Made by a program: the position numbers and the translations under genes
Shown here: positions 24,443 through 35,800 of the stretch, in pieces
Layout: each line of letters opens with the position of its first letter
Numbering within the stretch: position 1 is the stretch's first letter
Notes under the pieces: model-generated
The model's database searches: none
Seen by the model: the letters and a program-made list of their open reading frames with translations, nothing else
Told to the model about the DNA's origin: nothing
NCBI GenBank assembly: GCA_013368375.1
Contig: JAACJP010000016.1
Location: forward strand, 744,001 to 808,000
DNA length: 64,000 nt
Direction: 5' to 3'
Origin: Tricholomella constricta
Lineage: Eukaryota; Basidiomycota; Agaricomycetes; Agaricales; Lyophyllaceae

Positions 24443-24765
24443 TATTTTATTTTAAATTTTAATTTCTTGAATTTACGGCTTGGGATTTGACGACTTGGGC
24501 CACGTGACTGGTTTATCTCTATTTTTCGTATCTTTTCGTATCCGTACCCGTATTATAATTATCGATTCTGTGTGTTACTATACCCTTCGTCTACTGTAGA
24601 CGAATGCTGCGCGAGATACTTGAAGGCCCGCGCCGAGCCACGCTTTGCGGAGTTCCATTACAACCACGTGACATTGAACCTTTTTCCTCAATGATGCCTC
24701 GAACTGCGTCCAAAGCACTGCACTAACGATCTCGAACATATACTTATACCCACCCGCCCTTACAA
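24443..24765. other. Spacer between orphan A (left) and the Pom34-like gene
   Basis: The first ~170 bp match the 3' flank of the right orphan A copy: CACGTGACTGGTT in 24500-24515 corresponds to CTACGTGACTGGTT there, and TCGATTCTGTGTGTTACTAT and GAATGCTGCGCGAGAT are shared. Similarity stops near 24620, which marks the downstream edge of the duplicated block. The rest is the promoter region of the next gene. Confidence 0.6.
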
Positions 24766-25693
24766 ATGGCGCAGAATACCACAAAACCGCCGTCCTTCAT
24801 CTCGTCTCTCCTTCAAACCGTGTCAAACCATCTCAAGCCACACCGGGCAGAGGCACTCCAGCGGATTCGCGTCAACGCGTTCTGTTTCCTCCTTGTCATC
24901 ATCTTCACAAACCTCCTACCACTTCCGACCTTGCAGGGTGCGCTACGGGTCGTGTTGAGCTCGAATAGACCGGAGAGATGGGCTGCGGATTGGCCTTATC
25001 GGTGGTTCTGCATCGCGGGTGAGTGGCTTCGCACCACCATTGACCATTGTCGAGCTGCCTACTGAAATGAGTTTCTTTTGGGCTGGAAAGAGGTGACATG
25101 TGCGACGGTGTTTGTTTTCAACGTCCTAGAAGCCGTTTACGCCGTCAAGTATCCCCGCGCGCCGCTCCCGCCGACACCTGCGAGGCCGAAGACGCTTTTC
25201 GATGACGCACCCGGGAAGCGGGCGTTCAAAATCCTTTCGCCAAACGTACGTTCCCTCATAGCTCCGTGTGCTCATTGGTTTTCTCCTGACCCTCTTCATT
25301 CTTCATTCTTCATTCGACAGTCGAGCCCCCAGCCCCAAAAGGCCTTCTCGATGTCCCAGTCCGCTTCCTTCTCAACTACGGCTTCGCCATCGAGATATGC
25401 CACGTCTCCGCTCTCGACGCCCTCACGGGTCATACACTACCCTTCAGTACTACCTGGTGCGTCGACGAACACCCAGGCGTCTTCGACCTCGTCCATGCCG
25501 TTCCATGCGACGCCGAGCCCTGTCGTCTCGGCGTATCGGGGGAAACACTCGAGCAGTGTTGGCCGTAAGCAGCTTTTTTTTCGTTTTGCGTTCTGTTTCG
25601 TAGTGGCTGATTGTTATGGTGTCATGGCGATCAGGCGCGCTTGATGAATCGTTCCTTGGGCGTATGCCCCCCCTGGAGTTGGATGATGAATAG
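24766..25693 (+). CDS. POM34: Nuclear pore membrane protein, Pom34-like
   Basis: Integral membrane nucleoporin of the pore-membrane ring. Start ATG 24766. Exon 1 carries an N-terminal amphipathic part (SFISSLLQTVSNHLKPHRAE) and a first TM helix (FCFLLVIIFTNLLPLP). After an intron (GTGAGTGG...GGAAAG, about 25019-25090) exon 2 has a second hydrophobic helix (CATVFVFNVLEAVYAVKYP). After a further intron comes the hallmark FKILSPN|SSPQPQKAF...SRYATSPLSTPSR segment. A last intron (GTAAGCAGC...GATCAG, about 25567-25634) gives the tail ALDESFLGRMPPLELDDE and TAG at 25691-25693; ignoring it would give an unrelated tail. Two TM helices followed by a Ser/Pro-rich 'SPNxSPQPQ' linker is the layout of the fungal nuclear pore complex component family that includes yeast Pom34. 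Confidence 0.7.
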
Positions 25694-26779
25694 AGCAACC
25701 TTTTTTTTTCGTGTGTGTCGATTGCGTCGCAGATTCTAATGTACTTTTTTTTTTTTTCCTTTTCTTGGGGATCATCGGCTGCTCGGAATAACGCTAGAGG
25801 CTGTCGGTGTTTGTGTGCGATGTTGTCGAGGTGGATCGATGCGGACGAATGCTCTGTAGGCTTCGCTTTCAATGCTGTGGGGTGTCAGTCTATGGACAGT
25901 GTCTTTCCGTGTCTCTCCTGACGTTCCTTAACGTTTCCTCTTCCCTGACATCTGGGGCTTTTTTGCTGCGTGATAAGATCTCCTCAAGAGCTTATGCATT
26001 ATGCATTTATGTTTCAATCCCTGGTGCTCCCGGGAGTCAATATCAGCCGACCCACGGATATGACACGCAGTTTGGTTCCGTGACGCTTGAAAGAGGAAGC
26101 AAAAACGTTGGATCTGATGTGCTAGAGGACGTGAAGAGGGTCATGTAATTCAACAGAGTTGACGAAATGTTCGATTACATGCGAATCAAGAATGATTATC
26201 AAACGTTAAACGTTACCGAGTCGTAGAAAGATTAATATCGACACGTAAGGGCAGCGTCATTTGGTCGGGAAGTACACAGTCAAGTCGTGTGCATCGGGGC
26301 ATCCAGTCATCTCGAAATGGCGAGCATTGAATATTGAATGGATATCCATACTAGTCTAGGCTGTTCTCCGCTCACATAGGTCGGCGGATCATCGACATCG
26401 ACATCGATCATCAGACACAGAGCGGCTATTGCCTATTGGAAAGCCTTGTCTTTGTCGACGTCTGTGTGACCTGCTGCATATATCGCTTACGGAAAAACTG
26501 GGGAAATTCAACCTCTCTCTCTCTCTCTCTCTCAAGTTCTTCAATTTAAATGTCGAATGAACGGAGTGCGTGCGCTGAGTAAATTCGCTTCAGAGGTGGT
26601 GGTGATATATATATACTGTATAAGAGGATATTGGGATATTTTGCTCTTGAGGCTTGGGAGAGACGGAGTCACGGAGGCGGCTTGACGGACTCGGCCAGTC
26701 GATCGGCACGTTGTACATGGCTGTGTGGGAATGAAATTCATTTTGGAGAAAAAAGATAATTTACCCCCGCAACTCCAAA
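25694..26779. other. Intergenic stretch left of the transposon
   Basis: No gene recognised. Contains T-rich runs (25741-25760), a short GACATCGACATCGA repeat near 26395 and a (CT)n microsatellite at about 26513-26533. The right end is the flank into which the Tc1/mariner element inserted. Confidence 0.5.
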
Positions 26780-26781
26780 TA

Positions 26782-26812
26782 CAGTCGCGGACAAGCAAAC
26801 ACAGTCAATTTG
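26782..26812 (+). repeat. Left terminal inverted repeat of the Tc1/mariner element
   Basis: Begins CAGTCGCGGACAAGC directly after a TA dinucleotide. It matches the reverse complement of 30106-30136 over about 30 bp. Confidence 0.9.
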
Positions 26813-26919
26813 ATATCTCGGGAACCAGAATTTTTTCGAACAAACTGACAACGGAATAATACTCAGAATGACGAAAGGAGTCGAGAAAGACATCTCCGAA
26901 GTTTTTCCCACGAGAAAAT

Positions 26920-26939
26920 GGGGGCGGCCAAATTTTTGA
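26920..26939 (+). repeat. Subterminal direct repeat, left member
   Basis: The 20-bp sequence GGGGGCGGCCAAATTTTTGA occurs here and again, in the same orientation, at 29954-29973, about 140-180 bp inside each end of the element. Confidence 0.8.
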
Positions 26940-26956
26940 CCGATTTCAGCAACATT

Positions 26957-29802
26957 TTAGGACGCCCCTGTACCCTGGACAAGGGCCTCCAGGTGCATCA
27001 GAGCCCCCCGTGAAATTGTCCGATGGCCCTTGTACTTCCGAACAGCCCATTCCGCGGCTTTCCCTTTCAATCCGAAACGATACGCGTACAGAAAGCGCCA
27101 GGATCGATTGACAAACCTGCGGATGACGTTGGCGGGGCACGCGTTGAGCGCGTCAAGGGCTGCATGCTTCGAATCATCAAAGCTCTTCTTCGGAACTTGT
27201 CTGTACCTGTATTTAGCCCAACCCCAGTACTAATGTCATGTTTCTGTGAGATGACAATGTCTGAAAATAAGAACTGGACAGACCATTTCAATTGGGTTCA
27301 ATTCACAGTGAAATTTTGGCAGGAACATGCACTCATGTCCTGCATCGCGAATGAGAGTCTCGAGCATCGATACTTGGTTTGCGAAGTCATCTTGCTTGCT
27401 CAGGAGACGAGCCATGCAACATGCATCATTCTCCCAGGGGCAGACAGGAGAGCACTTGGCCTTGAGCCCGCGAACATCAAAGCCGCGCTCCTCAAGGGTC
27501 GCCTGAAGCCCTTTTGCTTCGCCACTCTCTGTAGTCATTTTCTGTACCTGTCCACGGAAACGAGGATCAGGATTGGTATCAGGAATAATGGTGTCCTTCT
27601 GTTGCTGCTGCTTTCCTCCATTGCTTTTGTTCATCTCAAAAGCTTTTAGGGCATCAGGAGGGAGCGCAGCATGTGCAGATGATTGATCAAAGATGAACAG
27701 GGCCTGGCACCCTGGATGCGCCTCCTCGAAAGTGGGGATTGCAAGTGTTTTCACCTGCTCGATTAGCTGCAAGCAGTCCCAGTATGGATCACCATTTGAA
27801 CCTGGAAAGATCACCTTCCGAGCCTCGCGCGTTATGTCCCCGTTGCTATTCCTTACAACCAGGCGCCCATTAACCTCTTCAACAAAGTCTGAGACATGGA
27901 TCAACCTGCCGCGGCCTTTTTTCCGAAGGACCTGTTGGCCTTTACGCAGCCTGTAATTTTCTGGTGTTAGACAGAAGACGGCTTTGATGATCCAACATCT
28001 TACCATGCAGATGTGATAAAATCATATTGTTGAAAGCATGTCTCGTCTTGCCACTCAGCAATGATCTCTCGTTCACCTGGCATCAGCTGCGGCTCCGTGC
28101 GCTTGAGTTCAGGCCCGTCATATTTCGCCATCCGTCGCTCAAATTCTCCGATTTTTGGTAGGAAAACTGTCTCGCGATATTGGACGACATCGGCGCGCTC
28201 GTGGCCATCCATATAGACGCCTTTGCGAATAACACTTCGGGTCCAGCCAAGCTTCACCAGCCAGCGACGTGCGGTCCTCTCGCATAGGGGTTTACTTGGT
28301 ATAATCCCCATCTCCGGTAGAATTTTATTGTTGAGGTTGTGCGCAAATATGAGTGGCGTAACCGAGCCAACAATTTGCTCGGAGAGCCATGACCGTGCAG
28401 CAGTGTGTACTGCTTCGTCCTTGAGCAGGCTGTTTGTGTTCTTACTTCCACCCCGCCTCTTGACCGGCAACTGTTCAAACATCTGGTAATGCCGCGCCAG
28501 AGCTCGAACACGCCGTGAAAAATGAATCTGTGATCCTGACTTCTCGTACCACTGCTCAGCAATCTTCAGGCTGGCTTCGATCTTTTTATTCCCCTTTCAA
28601 TCGCAACGTTGCAAAGTTGCGAAGGATCATCAGCTGGTTTATCTGTGGCAATGTGAGGCCTTTCTTTTGTAGATCTTTCCTCAGCTGATCTCGCAGCTGA
28701 CCATGGGCGGATTTCGGGCTTTGCTATCAGATTCTCGTGAAGCTCGTCCTCCCACGGGGGAATTTGTTCGGATAGATTGTCTGCGTCGAAATGTAGAGGC
28801 GGTGGCGTGACAGACTCCTCGCGCATGCGGACAGTATCACCCTCAATCGACGTTGTGTCACCCGCTTGCTGGACCTCGCCGGCATCGAAACAAAGGGGAG
28901 GTGGTGTCACTGACTCCTCACGAACAATCACATCCATGTCTGAAGGCAGATCGAAGGACAGTGGTGGAGGAGTGATGGACTCTCGACGAACATTGATGTC
29001 ATCGTCGCCGCCATCATTCAGACTGGTAAATTTGACTCTCTCTTCACCGTCGAACCCACTCGAATGGTCGGATTTCATTTCGACGTTAGATAGGAGAAGC
29101 TCGACGTCAGAATTTGTGGCCGATCGTAAATCCTCCGAGCTTGAATCTGTGCCCGACTCGACATCTGCGCGACGCGTGAAACCAAATCCATCCAGACTTG
29201 TCTGGCCCTGCAAAAGTACTCGATAGCGGCGTTTGGTCCGCTTGGATTTACTGCCAACATCTGGGCCTTTATGGTATGTGGTAGGTCGACCTTTTCAATT
29301 TATTTTAACAGTGGTCCATGTTTGTAACGATGCTCTGCATCAACACACCTATTCTTTTATATTTCTTTCTGAGCTCAACAGGAATCCAATCCTCATCTCG
29401 AGGGTCATCCTGGTTCGCGAGCGCGAGCTTCATCAACCTGACATAACGTGATTCTGCCCTCTCATCACCCGTGTCATCGGCAGCATCCCATCCATCCGCC
29501 ATGATCTCCATGTCCTCTGCAATTTCATCATCTGTTCCCTGAGCATCGGCCTCGTCCTCCTCCTTCGCCCAGCACGGCTTCAGGCTATCAAACTCGAGAA
29601 GTGGATCCCAATCCTTGTCTGGTTCATCAGTCCACGCGCACATCAACTCTTCGGAAGCGATGTCATCGTGTGCTTCGATGACAGCATCCCCGACAGCCAG
29701 CACCGGCTCTTGCAACGCATCGGGAGTGATCTGATGTTGATTTCGAAGGCCTGTGATATTTCTCTTTTGTTTCGGCTTGCGTCCGCGAGGTGCTTTGGGC
29801 AT
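26957..29802 (-). pseudogene. Tc1/mariner-type DDE transposase, frameshifted
   Basis: Cut-and-paste transposase. Start ATG 29802 (MPKAPRGRKPKQK, acidic N-terminal region). An intron near 29294-29351 (GTGTGTTG...AAAAG) joins KKYKRIG to RPTTYHKGPDVGSKSKRT. Then come three RESVTPPPL-type repeats, a helical DNA-binding part (KGLTLPQINQLMILRNFA, IHFSRRVRALARHYQ) and ARRWLVKLGW...KGVYMDGHERADVV. The catalytic domain keeps all three acidic residues: WQDETCF, FIFDQSSAHA and CELNPIEM|YWGWAKYRYR. The last site spans an intron near 27222-27276, and another intron lies near 27963-28014. The gene ends at TAA 26957-26959. Two single-base shifts break it: one at about 28700, between RPW and QLRDQLRKD; the other a C-run at 28591-28594, between LRLKG and NKKIEAS. 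The element is therefore probably not autonomous, unless these are sequencing errors. Confidence 0.85.
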
Positions 29803-29953
29803 TACAACGAGAGTATGTGTGGATGATGGGCGAAATGTTCCAATTTTTTGTGGCTGAACGGCTCGTGAAAATCCCTTGATAATCTCGGAAGATGATCAGC
29901 TTATCAAAGGGAATCGATTGCGCATTTTTCCAAGATTTTTAAGCTTTCTTCGG

Positions 29954-29973
29954 GGGGGCGGCCAAATTTTTGA
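29954..29973 (+). repeat. Subterminal direct repeat, right member
   Basis: Second copy of the 20-bp sequence at 26920-26939, same orientation. Its position just inside the terminal repeat makes it a candidate transposase-binding site. Confidence 0.8.
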
Positions 29974-30105
29974 GGGTCCAAGAATTTCCCCGGCCATTTC
30001 TGAAGAATCGGCTCGTGGAATCTCACTCATTGACACCTTATTATACTGTTCCTGCATGCAAAATAGGATTCCGCTTTGTGATTGAGTCTACATAAATGAC
30101 CCGCC

Positions 30106-30136
30106 AAACTTGACGGTGTTTGCTTGTCCGCGACTG
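30106..30136 (-). repeat. Right terminal inverted repeat of the Tc1/mariner element
   Basis: Reverse complement begins CAGTCGCGGACAAGC, adjacent to TA at 30137-30138. It differs from the left repeat by one substitution and one inserted base in the inner part. Confidence 0.9.
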
Positions 30137-30138
30137 TA

Positions 30139-30938
30139 CCTCCGCTATGCATCTGCTGCCTCTTGTGAAGATTCGATTGATTCTGGGCGCTTGAACTCGT
30201 ACATACTGTACTGTATTCGCCGTTCGTTTCGGCTTGTTGTAGGACCCCGTGCTCGGTCACTGCGTATATTGAATTCCCGCCTGACCTTTTCGACTGATAC
30301 TGGACGACGCAACTCGGCAAACATCTTTAGACAGAATTCGTCAAAAAAAAAGTAGCTTCTTTTCTGTGAACACCCTTCGCGCTGATTATTTATACCCAGT
30401 ATTCGGCGGGTCATGTACGCGTTTCGAACAAGGAGACTCTGCAGAGCCTTGGTAATTTAAAGGATCACCAGACCGCGTTCGAACCCAACCGGGTCTTTGA
30501 GTCTTGTGATACGACCGATCGCGAGGAACAAATGGTATGTGGTGCGTCCATTGTATACGCGTATGGTGTGCGTCGTTCACCGAAATCCTACCGCAGGTCT
30601 TCTGAGCTCCGTCGACGTGGATTGTACTCGAAATAAAAGGAGTACTGTAGATGGAGCACTCTGCCGGACACTCTTCGGGCTCCGTTCTACTTTCGCCCGA
30701 CTGCCGACGCCGCCATCATTAAAAATTTTATGCGCAACGAGCCTATTCAGTCAACCATCGCAACGTGAAGCCGATATGCAGCCTAGCACACCAGTTGCGA
30801 TCGCAAGCGACGCATGCAAGGAGGGCGCCGGATATTCTCCGCACCGGCGAGGTAAAAAGAGCACAACAATCCTCCTGAAATCCTCAGCTCGTCCTCCTCC
30901 AACAGTCGACTGCTTCAACCAAACACTCTCCTCCAACA
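30139..30938. other. Spacer between transposon and cellobiohydrolase pseudogene
   Basis: No gene recognised. The minus-strand GGGTTCGAACGCGG near 30463-30476 resembles a tRNA T-loop but its flanks do not pair. The right end would have been the promoter of the cellobiohydrolase gene. Confidence 0.45.
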
Positions 30939-32314
30939 ACGTTCCCCAAAGTCGCCCTTCACCGTCCTCTCCTTCCTCGCCATCGTGTCTGCTCAGCAAG
31001 TAGGCACCAACACCGCCGAAACCCACCCCAAACTTCCCTGGCAGAAGTGCACAAAGACCGGCGGCTGCGTCACCCAGTCGAACGGCGCCGTCGCCCTCGA
31101 TGCCAACTGGCGTTGGGTCCACACCACTAAGTACTGGCTACACCAACTGCTACACCGGCAACACCTGGGACACCACCCTTTGCCCTGACGGCAAGACCTG
31201 CGCCACCAACTGTGCTTTGGACGGTGCCGATTACTCCGGCACTTATGGTATCACCACGAGCGGCAATGCCCTCACGCTGAAATTCGTCACCGGCAGCGGA
31301 ACGTCCAAGAACGTCGGGTCCCGGGTGTACCTCATGAACTCGGACAGCAAGTATGAGATGTTCAAGCTATTGAACCAGGAGTTCACCTTTGACGTCGACG
31401 TCTCCAACCTCCCCTGCGGCCTCAACGGCGCCCTCTACTTCTCGGAGATGGACGCTGATGGTGGTTCGGCCAAGTTCCCGACTAACAAGGTTGGTGCCAA
31501 GTACGGAACTGGCTACTGCGACTCGCAGTGCCCCCCGGGACATCAAGTTCATCAACGGAGAGGTGAGTTGTTATCGAAGCAGATTCCCAATATGACGTCG
31601 TTACTGACGAGCATCGTTTAGGCCAACTCTGTCGGCTGGAGCGGATCGCCCAACGACCCCAACGCCGGAAAGGATCAATACGGCGCTTGCTGTAACGAGA
31701 TGGACATCTGGGAGGCCAACTCCATCTCCACCGCCTACACCCCCCACCCCTGCAGCGTCACGGGCCTCAGCCGCTGCTCCGGCACCTCCTGCGGTACCAC
31801 CGACCGCTACGCCACCGAGTCTGCGACCCCGACGGCTGCGACTTCAACTCGTACCGCATGGGCGACACCTCCTTCTACGGCAACGGCCTCATAATCGATA
31901 CCTCGAAAAAGATGACGGTCGTCAAGCAGTTCATCACCAATACCGGGACCGCCACCGGCACAGTACTCACCGAGATACGCCGTCTGTACGTACAGAATGG
32001 CGTCGTCATATAATACAGAACTCGAAAGTCAATGTCCCTGGGATGGCGCCACATGACTCTATCACAGGCGCCTTCTGCGACTCCGCCAAGTCCGTGTTTG
32101 GGGATAGGACACAGTTCCAGAGCCGGGGGGGGATGGCTGCGATGGGTAAGGCGGCGTCGGGTAATGGTATGGTGTGGTGTTGGTCCTTAGCGTTTGGGAC
32201 GACCATGAGGCCAATATGCTTTGGCTTGACAGCTCTGGCTGGACTGGCCCGATTGTGTGCACGAGCGGAACTAAATGCCAGGTCATCAACCCCTACTATA
32301 GTCAGTGCCTCTAA
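30939..32314 (+). pseudogene. cel7: GH7 cellobiohydrolase with CBM1, decayed
   Basis: Family: secreted reducing-end cellobiohydrolase (GH7), which attacks crystalline cellulose. Recognisable pieces run in order through three frames: a signal-like [40 protein letters not shown], and [19 protein letters not shown]; then, after a normal intron (31563-31621), [16 protein letters not shown] with the catalytic E..D..E. These are followed by [20 protein letters not shown] and [13 protein letters not shown]. The last joins directly to a CBM1 end ([21 protein letters not shown] 32312-32314). Lesions: ACG (30939-30941) where the ATG is expected; frameshifts near 30950, 31128, 31531-31536 (C-run), 31820, 32010 and 32175; and a deletion at about 32235 removing the rest of the catalytic domain, the linker and the start of the CBM. 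No in-frame ATG exists upstream before a stop. Confidence 0.88.
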
Positions 32315-32870
32315 GCCCCCCCGACGTAGGATTTTGCCGCCGAGCACCTTTGGGTCAAGTATGGTTTGGGATAGGGCTTGTGATGAGAAGGGATATGTAC
32401 GCTATGGTGCTTTGTATTATTTATACTAGAGCCAAAAATGCGAAGGCGAAGACTGGAAGACGCTGCGAAACAAACTGGTTACCTTATGTTGTTTGAACTT
32501 GAAGCTTGAAGCTTGAAGCTTGAAGGACTCGGCTGGTTCCACATATGATACTTTGAAGCTTTGAAGCGTCGGTCGATGTTTTGAACTTTTCATTAACATC
32601 GCAATATCGAGTAGCCAGTGTAGATAAAATATGCAAAAATTACATAAATATTATAATTTAACGACTCAGTCCAGAACCATCACAATCATGATCCATCAAC
32701 GTTTCGCTCACAGGCTTTGCCAATGTCCAGGGCTCTCTCTCTCATCCTTGCCAGAGCCTGAGGGCTAGCCCGACCTTACTTGATCTCACCGACCCAATTC
32801 CCTGCGTTTCTCATGCGTATGGGCCTTAACCGATATCGATTGAACATACCATCAATATTCTCCCAGGAAA
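32315..32870. other. Intergenic stretch
   Basis: No gene. A short repeat of TTGAAGC (about four and a half units) lies at 32499-32525. AT-rich sequence follows at about 32580-32670, then the promoter region of the next gene. Confidence 0.5.
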
Positions 32871-35800
32871 ATGTACGTTATTGCTAGCATGGACACGGCC
32901 GCGGCGCAGGAAGGACAAGGGCGGCCGGGTGGAGCCAAAGACGACATGGACATGGACATGGACGTGAAGATGGAGACGCTGGAGGCTGCGAAATATTTTC
33001 AACAGGGAATTCCGGATCCGTCGCCTTTACCGCCTGCTGTCGACTTTGGAAGGCTGGAAATCACGCTGCAGCCTGCGGGGGCCGCTTCCTCATCGGACGT
33101 ACAGCGACAGGAACAACTTGGCGAGATACCTGTAGGAGGAGGAGGAGCTTCGCAGGCTTCTTTTGTTTCTTTTGATACCGGTAGCGGGGCCGTTAGGAAA
33201 GGAAAGAGGACGGTAAAGCCTAAGCAGGGGGCTGGTGAAAAACTGAAGGCGGCGGCGGCGGCGGCGGCGACTCGTAAGCGAAAGAGTGCACCGGCGGCGG
33301 AAGGAACGAGTGAAACGCGAGAGGGCGAAGGCAAGCCGAAAAAAAGGGCGAGGAAGAGTGTGGATGCGGCGAAAGCTGTTCTGTCGACGGAGAAGTCGAA
33401 CGACTTGCAGTCTCCAGCTGAAAAGGCCGTGAAGTCTAGACGGAGGGTTTCCAAGGTCCAGAAGGTCCTGGCCGACGAAGGAGGCGGGACGAGGAATACT
33501 GACGAAACTCAAGAGAGGGATCGTTTGCCGGAACAGGAAGTGAAGGTTACGAAAAAAAAAGCCGCCAAAGCGAAGGCAGATGTGGGCGTTAAGAAGGTGA
33601 AGGCAGCCAAGGAACCTAAGGCGAAGACAGGTCCTACGACGAGAAAAAAAAGTGAGTCCACAAATCCTATGCTTTCGTTCTGCGTAGCTGACACTTGCGG
33701 ACCATTGAGACCAGCCATTGACGAGAGGCGAACCCCAGTGGACATTGCCCAAAAGCCTCCATCCTAGTGGATCAAAAACTGTGCCGCCCTCGCGGGATGA
33801 CGACCAACCTGTCCTACGGCCTTCCATATGGTGTAGCGTGAGCACTTCGCAACAATCGAACCTATCAACCTCTCTGACGCGTTTTTCAGAGCAAAGAAGA
33901 ACTGGTGTCTGCGATGCCGGAACTCTCGAAAAGTATCAACGGTATCGTTTGGTTGTTATCAGCCACACCCATGATCATCCTCGAGGAGCGCACCAACGGC
34001 ATCGTCGTCTCTGACCTAGTCACCGATGGAATCTCTTTTGAAATGACGATGTACTGTGTTCACTATCCATTCACCTTCTCTCGCATGCTCATTATTTTTT
34101 TGCTAGGATTCGAGACTTCCTCTGCTTAAGGGATGATCTCCATTCAGCTGCCGACGAATCTGCTATGAGGTTACGAGGGGGCGCATCTCCGCCCATCGTT
34201 CGCCCGAGCAGTATCGACAATGGATTCAGCGGTGATCTTCGGTCAGGTCAAATGTCAATCCATCCATACCAAGGTGATACACCATGGACGCCATCGCGGA
34301 ACGTTCGAGCTTCGTTCTCCAACTCGCCCCCAACGCCCATCCCACACCCGAGCCGCAGACCTATTGATCAAACTATACGACCGCAACATTCTCATTTTGG
34401 CGCGCCCAAAGAACGTACGTCTTTTCCGATTTTTCTTTTGTCAGATATAAAATGAACACATATTTGTTGTAGACACGTTCTCGAATACCTTTCGTAAACC
34501 AGCTCGGCCTTCTACTGATCCCGAAACCTCATCGAAAACACCGGAGTCCAAGGGTCTTCCTGGCTCACCGCACGCCGCGCGCTCATCAGCAGGAGAGATC
34601 AGGCCGTCGAAAGGTGTTCCTTCGATGGTACACCCGTCCGGAGCATACTATTCTCCTACCTCGCACTATCCCGTTTCTGGTCCGCCTACACATCCTTCCC
34701 CCTCTTCCTCCGCGATCTATCATCCCCGTGACGGACGCAATCCGTCGTTTCCCCGCTATTCAGAGCCTGTACCATCATCCCACAGTGTCGCAATGGGAAC
34801 GTCTAGCATACCCCCGTCTGCTGGTTCATCTTTTTCGTATATGATCAGGCCGTCGAAAGGTGTTCCTTCGATGGTGCACCCGCCATCCGGAGCGTACTAT
34901 TCTCCTACCTCGCACTATCCCGTTTCTGGTCCGCATGCACGTCCTTCTCCCTCCTCCTCCGAGATCTATCATCCCCGTGACGGACCCAATCCGTCGTTCC
35001 CCTGCTATTCAGAGCCTGTACCATCATCCCACAGTGTCGCAATGGGAACGTCTAGCATACCCCCGTCTAGTGGTTCAGATTTTTCGTATACTCGTGATAG
35101 TCCGTTTTTCGATTTGGATTCCGAACCGCGACCTACTGCTGCGACCTGCTCGTGTACGAGAACGAATTTCGATCGCCATTGTAGAGGATGCGGGAGCCCG
35201 GGAAAGGTTCAGGTTCCGCCTGACGATTTAGGCTTTGGGCACCGTCGGCGTGGTTCGAGTGCGGAGGACGAGGATATGGTGGTGCTGTCGCCGGTCATCA
35301 TGGAGGGAAACGCTGAGGAGATGGATCGGCATGCTGCGGCTCGCTCTCTGAATGTTCATTCCGGGTTCCCCGCCCTGGCTCCGGCGACATCACCTACTTT
35401 TGCTTTGGGTGCAGGACGAAACGGTAGCTTGGCGGACCCCGTTTTGGGATTGGTTCCGTCGCTGTCGTCAAGCCTTCCCATCACCTCAACCTCGAGTTTG
35501 GCATCATCGTTGCCACCTCCAGAAACTCCTGCTCTCGACACGTCCGCAACCCATCGTCATCCCGTCCCACCATCCTCCGCCTCCGCCTCCACATTTGAAA
35601 GCAGCAAAAACGAAGTCGAACCTACGCTGGACCAATGCATCCCATGCAAACTCCCACCCGAGATCGCCGCGGTGTGCGACGCGTACATCGCTGGCACGCC
35701 CATCACAATCATCACCACGCGCGCGTATCTCGCACACCACTGGGGCGGGCGCATCAGGGTCCCGGAAGAATGCCGCTACGTGTTCCTCGGGTTCTTCAAA

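Larger units (their letters stand above)
26782..30136 (-). mobile_element. Tc1/mariner-superfamily DNA transposon, full length (3,355 bp)
   Basis: Both ends start with CAGTCGCGGACAAGC and continue as an inverted repeat for about 30 bp. The element is flanked by TA on each side (26780-26781 and 30137-30138), the target duplication expected of this superfamily. Inside is one transposase gene on the minus strand covering most of the length. TIR identity is high: the first 21 bp match exactly, then one mismatch and one indel. That indicates a fairly recent insertion, although the transposase is already frameshifted. Confidence 0.9.

Noticed and set aside
27023..27649. 208-codon plus-strand frame inside the transposon
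   Set aside because: Antisense to the conserved DDE domain of the transposase.
30430..30500. tRNA-like GTTCGAAC motifs near the transposon
   Set aside because: Neither strand gives a paired T-stem next to the loop, and no D-arm or anticodon arm can be drawn.
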